From positions 24,043,106 to 24,107,105 of the forward strand of contig JAUJPP010000005.1 in assembly GCA_030562195.1 (NCBI GenBank): 64,000 nucleotides of DNA, in the 5' to 3' direction. The notes under the pieces are model-generated. The model saw only the letters and a list, made by a program, of their open reading frames with translations. It did no database searches and was not told the DNA's origin. Shown piece after piece: positions 38,101-50,100 of the stretch. The DNA is from Nipponacmea schrenckii (taxonomy: Eukaryota; Mollusca; Gastropoda; Lottiidae). Position numbers and translations under genes: made by a program. Within the stretch, counting starts at the first letter, position 1, and each line of letters starts with the position of its first letter.

Positions 38101-41100
38101 GTTTTCCTGAAGGAGGCCTTTTCTTTGTTGAGCCAGATTCATATATCAAACTCTCTCCCCCTTCACTACGAATAGATGCCATGGAACCATTAATACCACC
38201 AGTATACCCAGCATCAGTATGAGGAGACAATCCGTTATATGATGTTGATAAACCAGACATTTGATTGTTGTATGACAGTGGTGGTACAGATAACATACTA
38301 TGATCCTGTATGAAAACAAGAATAAACCAGACATTTGATTGTTGTATGACAGTGGTGGTACAGATAATATACTATGATCCTGTATGAAAACAAGAATAAA
38401 CCACACATTTGATTGCTGTATGACAGTGGAAGTACAGATAACATAATATGATCCTGTATAAAACCAATTTACCTGAACTTTGCCCTCAAATGACCATTGA
38501 AACATTGCCAAACCACCAGCAGTTTTACTGACTGATTCTTCTTGCATATCAGTATCAGGCATTTTATAAATGAACTCTTCATCAGGGGACTGTTTATTAC
38601 CACCTATGAGTCCTATATGTATCTCAGATTGGTTGGGATGTAAGAAAGGATTCCATATAGCCCATCTCAAGGATACAGTTCTGGTATGAGCTCTAGCATA
38701 ACTTAATGACATCTACAACAAAAATAAAGGAAAATTCTGATAGGTAAATGAGATTGTTTAATGATTATGGGCTTCTAACATTGGTCAGAAGTTGCATTTT
38801 AAAGTCATAGTAGGATACTTCACAGAGAAAAATAAACCATTAAACTTGTAGGTGGATTATAGTCACCGTAATATAAACACAGTTATAGCACAAGTCAGAA
38901 TCAAATTTTCAAAAACATGTATGTAAAATAGGTCACATGACAGAAGATAACAATGCACAACAAAAATAAGGACATCATTGGTTAGATCTCGACCGGGCAA
39001 CTTTTGTTCAAGTTGAGGTCACAAGGTATGGACTATGGAAGTTTTGGCCATTGATAAAATTATTTAACCGGAAATAAAAAAAGAATCTTGATTGAAATTA
39101 AAAAATCCATCATTATCATTTTGTTGGCAATAGACTAAAAATTCCATAGACATCAAAGTAATGCAAATCGGATGATAACTTGGTCAATTATATCAATTTG
39201 AAGAAAAAAGTTGGTCATTCCAAGATGTTGGCTTAAGTGTTGATTCTGGCTCTGATTTTATTAATTTTTTTACTTTGCTTTGTCATGATCTTTCATAACT
39301 TTAAAAGAATTTGTTGACTTTCTTCAAAATGCGTAATTTAGAAAACATATGCTTTTATTCCAAAAATCAAGCACAGTTACTATAGAACAAAGAACATAAA
39401 TTTCATATTTCAAAAAGCGCAATTTTGATAAAAAAAAATCAAATGTTATACATTATTGGAAAGAATAGATTACGTGTAGTAAGGACATGAAAGAAATTTT
39501 GAATTTTCAAATGGCTGTAGAACCAGTAGTTAACATTGCCCAACAAAAATGAAGATATAAGTGGTCAGATCTGGACGAGGACAACAATTGCGATGCATGA
39601 CACAAGATCACCAACGGTCAAGGTGACAATGGTTGTAAGAACAGATCCCTGTACACTCTGACCAGAAACCCCTAAAAAAAAATAGTTATTTCGAAAACAA
39701 TTAATGAAAAACCTACCCTTCTATCATTTTCTGATAATGGTTCAGCTATAACATATTCTAGTTTAAATATAACAGCAAACAATGGATCTTCAGAAATATC
39801 ATTAATTTGTACAGGGTTCTTTAATACTAGATTAGTTGATTGACCTCTACAATTCATACAAACATCATAAATACAGTATACAATGGTTGATTACTAACAT
39901 TATAAACCTATAGTGGAAATATTCCTTGATGTTCAGGGTTCCATTAAATCAGATAATGACCTCAGAATGCTGCCAGGAGGTTTTACATTCAAACCATAGC
40001 CTCATGTCTGGTTTAAAAATTGTGAAATGGCGATTTTACATCTGTATCAAAACCTCATGTCAGATTGATTGTCTCAATACATGTGCCCTTAAACATATAT
40101 CAGAAACATGTTATGTTTGGGATCAAATGAAAAAGCATTTGATGGATTATAAGTCTGATAATACAATCCTAATTGGTCAAGCATGGATTCATAAAACCTC
40201 GAAGCCAGAAAGTTTGGACCTCAGGTTTTACAATTGGTCCCTCTACTTCCTTTTGGGTTTCACAAATCCAAGCATAAACAGGTAGAAGTATTTTTTTCCT
40301 TTATTCAAATTCATAGAACTAGGCCTATATAGTACTTGAACCTGGTTAAAGTTAATTTAAAAAATTTAACAGCTAGAAGGCCATGACCAATCTTCTCTAA
40401 TATATATAATGTGAAACTTACCCAGCTGAGCCAGTAGAACCAGTACGTTTATGAGTAAATTTAGAACTACGTCTAACAGATGGACTTGCTGTAGGTTTTC
40501 GAGATGTCGGAGCATGTTTCTCTTCTAACAAAACAGTTTGTGGTTTCTCCACATAACAAAGCCCATTGTGGACACCAATCTTTAAATAATAAATATTATC
40601 AATTATAAATCTAAATTAAAAGAGAGCCAATTGTGGCACAGAGTGAGATTTTTCAAATGTGGCAAATTGAAAGAGAATATAAAAAACATTTAACTTTCTA
40701 GATTAATTAGTTCACATGCTAGAGCTGTCTTAATTACAACATGTCTTTGGAAGGTTTTGAACTGCAAGATGTCAGACATTATAAATGAAAGTATCAGCAG
40801 ATAGCCATGGTCAGTGAACTTTGATCTTTTAAAAGATCATCATCAAAGGTTAATATTTCACAAGATATAAATTATCAAACTTCCATAATGCATGTAGTTG
40901 TGTAATTTGTGCCCAAGAACCTTATTATGGCCTATTATTTCCAATAGATGTTATGCGCAGACACCTAAAAGAGAGTTAATTTGAATTTACCCTAGATGTG
41001 CCACGCCCATCTGATTTTTGTTTTATGAATATAAAAACATTCAACAAGTGACTGCCTAGCAAGACACACTCACTTTAAAGTATATATCTGTTTATACACA

Positions 41101-44100
41101 GGTTATCTGAGCCTTATCCAAGATCTCATTAATATACATGAACACACCAAATTTCATTCAACTCAGTCTCTATCACAAGCAAATTATTTGTTTTGACTAT
41201 GTCAAGGGCAAGAACTCAAAAACAGTCCAATTATTTCATAAATTAAAAAATTTACACAAAATTTCATTTAAATCAGAAAACTGTTATCTCCATATTGTTC
41301 ACAATCCATCTTCAACGCGTTTTGACAAAATCAGGGGCAATGGCTCATAAAAACATCATAAAAAAAAATTGTCAGTATCAAACTAGTCCAAGATCTCGTC
41401 AATATAAATGATCACACCACATTTCATTCAAATCAGATGAAAACTTTAGTCTCTATAGTGTTCATAAGCCCATTTTTACGCGTTTTGACCAAAAACCAGT
41501 GATTGCAACATTTTCAGTATCGAACTTGTCCAGAATCTGATCATATAATATGATCACACCAAATTTCATTCAAATAAGTAAGAAACTGATTATGATATTT
41601 TTACATCTCTATAACATTGTTTTCAGTGTTACCTGAAGTCTTCTTTCAGCTATAGAAACTTGCAGTCCTTCAATAGATCTATTTTCACGTTGGGATCTAT
41701 CATACTTTAATAAATTACATAGTTCCTCCTCAAATTTATCTACGTATGGTTGAAGATGGAGTGAGAAATGTTCCATATGGACTGACACTGTGTTCAGTAA
41801 CCTGGGCTTCTTAAATTTGTCTTTACCTTCAAAATTAAAGATTCAATATTATTTAATAAAGTTCACCTTGTGTTATTAAATTAATTACATTAAATACATT
41901 GGGAATATTGCAACATTATTATTCAAATAAAGCATGATCAATTTACAATCAAGATATTTGGTATGGTAATCCATTTTAAATTTTAAAACCAGATTAAGTT
42001 AGCGAATTAAAGGCACAAAGTATAATAGACTTCATTTTAGATATATTCATTCCATATAAATCAAATAAGTAAATCAATGCTATTGGATACATACCAGCAT
42101 CTCTACCATCTACAAGTCCAGGTACAACGTCTTGTGAACCCACTATAACATTCTCTGGTATTAAATGTAGTACATTTAGTAAGGCTTTATGTGTACAAAC
42201 AGTATAGTGTGCTTGACAATCTTGTATTGGTCTCATCAACTCATTTTCTACAAATATAAAACATGATCTGCATGTGTGTTGAAAGTGTAATTGTGACAAT
42301 AAATTTACAATGTGAGTATATATTCATCAGTTACACTTACTAGGTACCATGCTTAGAGAACAGTATATCTATATAACAAGATATATCCATTAAACAATAT
42401 TATTATTTAAAAAAAAAATTACTTAAATAAGCTTTTACTATTGTTAGACTATTATCAAATTGTTCTTGAATCATTTTGTAATGTAGAAGATAATCACACT
42501 CTTACCTTCCAAGGGATCTTCAAGAAAATACAAAGCTCTTGGTGATCCATGATAGATGGCAGACCTGCAAATAAAATTAAGCCTTCAAATTTTGAAACCA
42601 TGCTATTAATATAAGATCTATCCATCTCATTTTCAACCTGTTAAGACATCTTTATGAAGAATAATTACCCTCTAGTTTTGCTACCCATATGATCGTACAT
42701 GAGAGTACATGTATATTGATGAATTAAAAGTCCTTTAATTAATGAGCCACTAGGTGAACCCATTAAATTATCTAAAGCAGTCTTTTTACTTCAACTGTAA
42801 ATGAGGAAACGGAAAGTTACTCCTGTAGCCTGGTCAGATAATATGTATTTTGAAAGTTCTTTAAATAAAAATTATATCTGATGTCACGGCCAATTCAACC
42901 AAGTACTAACGTTTGTAATGTAAGTGGTAAACCACGAGATGAATCTGGTAGATCTTCATTATATTTAAAAAATCTAATCACTCCCCATCCACACGATAAT
43001 CTTCTAACTTTACCAAATTCATCAGTAGTGTGAACTATAATCTCTATAACTCCCAGAATATTAGAATTCTTATAAGCTGTATGAAAGTAGATGTTCTGCA
43101 AAAAAAACATACAATAAATACTATTGTATGGTATAAAACTGATAAAGTATATTATAATTATTATAATCATAATATATGATTTTTATATTTTATACTATGA
43201 CTTTAATCAATCCCAAATAATGACAAGCAAAATAAAAATATTTTTATGCCTTTTAGTACAAGAAGTTTTAATAATGATCATGTTAATTAAGTATCCAAAA
43301 ATGTATGGAACTCCCTCATTTTCAACCAAGTCAATACAGGGAATCATTATATAGGAGGTTAGTTATAACCACTAAACATTCTGGAATACCTGTTTATAGT
43401 TTATCTTTTTACTCTGACCACAAGGAACTACTGGTCCAATCCATTGTTTACCAAAAAAACATTTAAATTTAAGATCAAACAATGAAACAGAAATTTGGTA
43501 TTCAGCCTGAGAACCTGACACCTGAAATATAAATTCAGGTAAAATGGTAAACATAAGCAGAAAAAAATGAAATGAAATGAATGAAGTAATGGGCTACAAC
43601 TGAAGTGTGCAATGAGGAAAATTTTGCCAAGATAGCAGCAATGTCGTCCCTTCTGACCTGCATTACTGGCAAGTTGAAACAAGGCCTAAAAATCTAAAAG
43701 TTCATCTCAACCTTTGATAGCAAACATCCAACTCACTGAGCCACCGTGAGTACTATTCAGTAAAATATTGCCTCTCAATTAGCTATAACAATGATATAAA
43801 GAGTAATAGCAACAGTCTATATACAGTATATGAAATATTTTGTTTTTTCATGAATAGTAGGAAAGTGTTATGGACAACTCCTTAAGTTGGCAAAACTATA
43901 TTCCTGTAAGGTCAAATATTTACAGATTGTCTAAAAGCATACAAAATTTGAAATAGGCTTTGATTTCTTATAAAATATGTAGATCAATATTGCCTGTAAC
44001 ATTCTAACTGATAAAAAAACAAACTTAATCATTGAAAATTAATGGATTTCTCTTAACCTCATAATCATATCAGAAATAAACGACAGCATGATAATTATAA

Positions 44101-47100
44101 GTTGGTGTGGTTTATGACAATCAATGGTTACAATCTGTGTTTGAAATAGTTTGCTATGAATCAAGGAAAGAGTTAAAAATAAAAGTAGTAAATAAAAGAC
44201 TTTTCTGATTATCAATAGAGGTCATCCTTGGGTTATTACAAACATTCACACCAAGTTTGTCAAAATCCGTCAGGAAACCGGTTTTTATCGTAGGCCTACC
44301 CACAAAGAATTGAAGAACAAGGGCAATAACTCATTGTAAATATTTCAATTGGTCTGATCGGATTGGAAGGACAGGACGGGACGGGACGGGGCGGAACGGG
44401 GCGGGAGGGGACAGGACAGGACAGGACAGGACAGTGTATAAAAACTATAAGGCACAACTTAATTTTCTAAATTTCCAATGTGATCTGCCATCATTGATGG
44501 AAGGAAAATGATTGCTGTTTGTAATTTAATCATAATAATTCTGCCATAGCCCTTTGTTTTTGTTTTTGTTCTTTGGTAAGATGAAGTCATTGAAAAATTT
44601 CTTTTGGCTGGTAGTTTAGTTTACAAGGTAAATGTGGATTTTAGAAACTTAGTTTAAACATTGTATTCATCAAAGTACCAGTCACTAAATAATTGGAATA
44701 AAGTTTGACAACAAACTACAGAATCTGTTATTTCTGAATTCCAGATCTGTCTACAACAGATGAAAAGATTTGGTAATCACCTAGTGTAATATAATGGTTT
44801 TCCACACTCTATAATTCAGGATATTTTTAAGAGAGAAAAGATTCTATAGTAAAAAGTGACAAAAGCCAATGCATGAATTATTTATAAAGTAAATGAATAA
44901 ACTTAGAACATATCATCTCATACAAAAATCAATAAATCTTAAGTTCGTTTAAGTCAACACTTCTACTTGGTAACCAGAACAAACAAACAAGTTGTTAAAT
45001 GATCAACAAATAAGAAGAAACCCTTGAGCAATTTACAATTTTTGCCACCATTTGTTGTATATCATATGAACATAACCAATATAAAAATTACATATGAATA
45101 ATGATCAAGGACCTTAAATAATCTGAAAGCATCATTAAAATACTTAAAGGAACTGGCTGATTTTGTTTAAGCTAAAAAATTTGAGGAAAACTATAAAACG
45201 TGTCCCTTAATATATTTGAAAATTTTGACTTAAAGTATCCTGCTGTGAAAGCAATTTTTATTTTAAAGGATAAAGGGTTTTTTTTTTTTTGGTACATGTA
45301 GGTGTTGGAAAGCTTATGAAAAAAGCAAAATATGTGCCCAGTTGTAAACAAATGTCTCTTAATTATTATGAAGGATTCTACTAAAAAATTGTCAAACTAA
45401 ACTGTTTAACAATGAAAACTATATCAACTTTCAATTAATTCAGGTGAGAAATACAAAGCATAATTCTGTTTATTCGTGTATTATTTAAGTATATTTTCAA
45501 ATGAAATCACACTACAATTCTAGTTTTATTTTTAAAGTTGGTTTCCGTCATCAATTAGAGCCAAATTAAGCTTACTAATTGATTAATTGGGGTTTCTAAT
45601 GAATAATCCATGTATTCTCAAGTTCAAAAGACCTGATTGTGGATGTAGAAATGCTTGTCGAATCCATTTGACTCTGATCTGCTTTGAAACGCTTAATTAA
45701 GACTCCTTGTTTGTTCACGTGACCACCGAGGGAAATCCCGTCATAAATAGCCTAATTACGAGTTAATTAAGGACTTGTGGGACCATCTGGTATTTTTCCC
45801 AGTCATTAGAACACCTTTACTTTCTATTGATATAAGTATTACCGGTCCAATTATGTTATATATATGAAAATAAGGGAAACCAACTTTAAGATAAGAGTAA
45901 CTATTTTCAATCTGTACTAAACATATAGTTATAATTTCCATGAGAATATTAATGACAATCTTTTCTAGATCTATTATTGAAATGAAAGCAGAGAGTCAAA
46001 CCATTGTTACAGTTTTTAAGCCATAATCATCAGAAAGAAATTATCTATCAATATATATTGTTTTCATTGTTGACTTTTATAACATTGATCTCAGAACATT
46101 GACCTAATTGTTTGTGGGAATTCGACAAGACGATCAACATTGGAAACCATCGCTGGCATTTTGACATAACCAAGCAAATGACATTAAGTAAATACCAAAT
46201 CTTTAAATGATTGTGCCATTAATTTGAAATATTACTCAAATAAAATGTAGAAGATAGAATGATAGAAATTGTTTGAATCTAATGCACTATACCGATATAA
46301 TGTGTCCACTTACCAAATGAAGATATTCCACAATTCCTTCAATAGCTTTAAAACTTACACAGAAACTGATGACTGAAGTATGTTTCTGTTTATTTGTTAT
46401 TTGTTGAATAATAGGGTTACTGATATGAGGTACGCTCTGATATCTACTATAAAGTTTCTCAAAATCATCTGTTTTTGTTATTAAATCTGAAGACCTGAAG
46501 GTTACTGCATGTTTATCTAGATTTGATTCCTGAAAACCATTCTCTTCAACATCTGATTCTGTTTTTTGGTCATCAATAACATTTTCATGTTTATCTGTTT
46601 CCAAACATTCTAAGGAAACTGATTTTTTCTTTCCAGTTTTGTGTTTTCTTTTGATTTTATTTTGTTCAAAATGAACTGCAGATGCCATTTTATTTTCTTT
46701 GTGTAAAGATTATATTACACAACATGCATTGAAAATACTGAATCACATCACTATTAAAACATAGAAACTTAACTTGAAACTTACTCCATATTTTATTTCA
46801 CAGGATATAAATATTTAATATATATCAAATCTTCTTAACACATTCTTCACTATTTTCCTTTCTTTATGAAGAGAAAATAAACACAGAATAGATTGTCTGA
46901 TCACAAGAGACATGTCAGGAAATATCCAGTTTCAATATTGATTTACCTTCAGAAGAAAATCAACACCTCATTTGACCATATTGTACAATATAATCACATA
47001 ATAATCAATGGTAATAGAAATATATCAAGAAAAAAATATGATAAATTACTTCCAGAAGAATCCAATACCTAGCATAGAACTTATTCATAAAGTTTCCATA

Positions 47101-50100
47101 GCAACCAAACCATCAATTCCTAATGGAATATATCAGTATTTAATATCATGCAATATGCTTCACAACAGGTAAAACATTGACACAGTAGATAAATTCCAAT
47201 TTCAATCAAAGAATACTCAAGATTCGATCAACCTTGGAACCAATGAGATATTCTATAACTTAGACTTTATAACATTGACATCACATGTTAACTGCACAAT
47301 TTAATGTCATATTGATATGACTAACAACTTTACTCTGTAAATGTTACTTTTCAAATAAAAAACACAAACTCATAAGAAAAATCTTGATGTTAAGTGGATT
47401 AAATTTCAGTTCTATCTCATTATTTCTACAGAAAACTAATTCATACAAGTATTGATTTAAGTCAACAAATTCTTAAAAAGATCATACGATGGAAGGCGTG
47501 CCTAACAACAATATTTCTTAATGGTTATTGAGCAATCATAAATCACACTGTTTTTACAATGAAATCTTCATAGTCCCATATAACGCTCTGTTAGACTGTT
47601 TCATTTCAATGTTTATTACAAAATAACCATACACTTGAATAAATTTTAGTCTTCTGGGATTGTTAACCACATTTATGGTTATTTTATCTAAGTATAATAA
47701 AGGACCCTGTAAAGCAGTGATATGAAGCTCTCAGTTAGTTACTAACTAAATCACTTATCTACTACTACTGGTTGGTGATGATGTCTGTTTCAGTGAGAAA
47801 GAAAATACATGGAGTGACTTGATCAAGGTATGGTTTTATCTTATATCTATTTCTACTTTTCAATGAACAATACCGGTAATTGAATTCGGAGTCTAGTCTA
47901 GTTAGTTGATTGAAGATCAAAATATACTGTTAGGAGATTCTGTAAATTGCCTGTTGACATGAAAGCTCCTTTTCACAAACATCATCATCAGATGTATAAA
48001 GTCTTTTAAAGTCTATTCTTTAAAAGAACTAATTAGTACGTATCTGCTTTCTTAAAGTCTTTGAAATTTTTTGCTGCTAACTTCACAAACCTTTATTAAG
48101 CAATGAAATGAAGATTAATGATGCCTATGCCTCAAATTTTATGAAGATTTATGTTTGACTTATCACAGTCTGAAGTATTTCATGATTTCTCTGATTTAAT
48201 AAGAATAATAAGATCTCTGATGGTTGTATTGTGTCGGGAAGCGGTAACTTGGTCACAAGGAATTTGGTCATCAGAAATATAGTCACAATAATACGTGAAC
48301 AAGGTATTTTGGTCAAGTAATAGGTGCAAACGGTATTTTGGTCACAGTAGTACGGGCACAAGGTAATATGGTCACAGTAATATGGGCACGAGGTATTTTG
48401 GTCACAGTAATGTTTAATTAATCCACAGTTAGAGAAGTTGATGGGAGACAACTCTTACTTATAAAATTGATCAACTAATCAACTAAAAAGGTAGATCTGG
48501 TATAAAACAGTGGAAATGCAAAAGCACACTTGCAGATTATTACAACAATTTACAAAATATTGCCAACTAAATCTAACTTTTTCTTAGATAAAACCCATGT
48601 CCCTTGGATTCACAACATAATTTTGCAAAACAAATGCAAAGATAGCTTATTAGACGAAGAAAATCAAATGTCCACTGGCAGATTTATTTAAATTAGGAAT
48701 TTTTTGACACTACAGTAATGATCAGCACTTTAAATTATTTATCCTTCAGTCATAACTAAAATGGTTTTGTCAAAATCTGGTAAGAATTTACTAGATTTTT
48801 GGACAGTGAAAAATTGTATGTACTTTTAAGAACAAGGGTAATAGAAACCAGTCACTCTTAAAATATTTTTTTTTTCGATAGGGCTAACCCTTGGGTAATA
48901 GTCAAGAAAAGTCCTTTTAGATTGTTAACAAGCAATTGTAGATGGATAATCATCCTCTGTAAATGTTTATTTCTAAATCATCAATTTCTCTTTGCACATG
49001 CTTATTTTTCAACACCAAGATAAGTTAAACCTCCCAGTGCGATTTAGAAGTTGACAATAATGATATTTTCAATTTTCAAATAATGACATTTGATTGTCAA
49101 AATGTGATTCAAAATACCAGTGATACCTATTACCGTTTAAACAATGTTGTTACCGTTTTAATTAAATTTCTGTTACCGTATTTGTGGAGTTGTTACCGTT
49201 TTAACTAATAAAATTTGTCACCGATTATACATGTTACCGTTTTAACTGGACTCCACCACAGTTGTAGTGATAAGTTAGGAGAGTAGGAATTATGGGGAAA
49301 CAGATCGTTTGATGAAACTTTAATTTGACTGTGCTGCTACATGAATCCTTTTGTCATATTCAAGGTTTTCTGCCTGAATGAACAGATTTATCACCGCTCA
49401 TCAATGTCATGACATCATTTAACGTTGAAAGAAATATGTTGTAATGTTGCTTTTCTAAACATGATTAAAGGGATAATAGGCGTTAGAATACACTCGTCCT
49501 ACGGCTTATATTTTCATTTAATATTGACTATTAGTTAAATAAGTATGCATCCCACACTTTACCAAATTTTAAAAAGCCACAATAAAAATATATTCGGAAT
49601 TTTAAAAAAAAGTGAGCCAGCGACGATTCCATTCAGTTTGAGAATAAAAGTGTCTGGTAAATCAACGCTAAAACATCATTGTGCAATTCAGCAGTAAGGG
49701 TCAATGACGCGTGAAAAACCACATGTTGGAGTTACTTCCCTTTATATTTACACGATTTGAAAATCACTTGATGGATGGCTCAAGCGTTTTATGATTAACT
49801 ACTTTATTTTGGGGATTTATCGGATTTTAGAGGGATTTTGATGTATAGGTAAGTCCACTGATGGGTATATACTGTTATTATCCAAATTTGAGTGAACTTT
49901 TTTATGTTCATTCTAACGCCTATTATCCCTTTAAGTGTGAGATGCATGTTAATTTAAAAAATTCAAGCACAAATTTTGGCAGAAGTTTAATCTCAGAGGT
50001 ATGAAGCCTTTTAAGATAGACATTTATTTCTTGTTCAGACTTGTCTACCATTACCAAGTCAGTTCAGTTCTATTATAGCGATGCTATACAATTGTGATAA

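Larger units (their letters stand above)
43522..46313 (-). other. NPHP4 intron between exons 1b and 2
   Basis: No further coding exon is supported. It contains an eroded dispersed-repeat fragment near 44210-44440 and a homeobox-site-rich stretch near 45540-45780, both listed separately. The remaining sequence is AT-rich and unremarkable. Confidence 0.6.

Noticed and set aside
39926..40285. 119-codon plus-strand frame
   Set aside because: Antisense to an NPHP4 intron, starts at TTG, and has no family resemblance or splice signals.
48149..48451. 100-codon minus-strand frame with CDQNT/CPYY repeats
   Set aside because: It reflects the ~36-bp minisatellite rather than a Cys-rich peptide; no signal peptide or conserved start.
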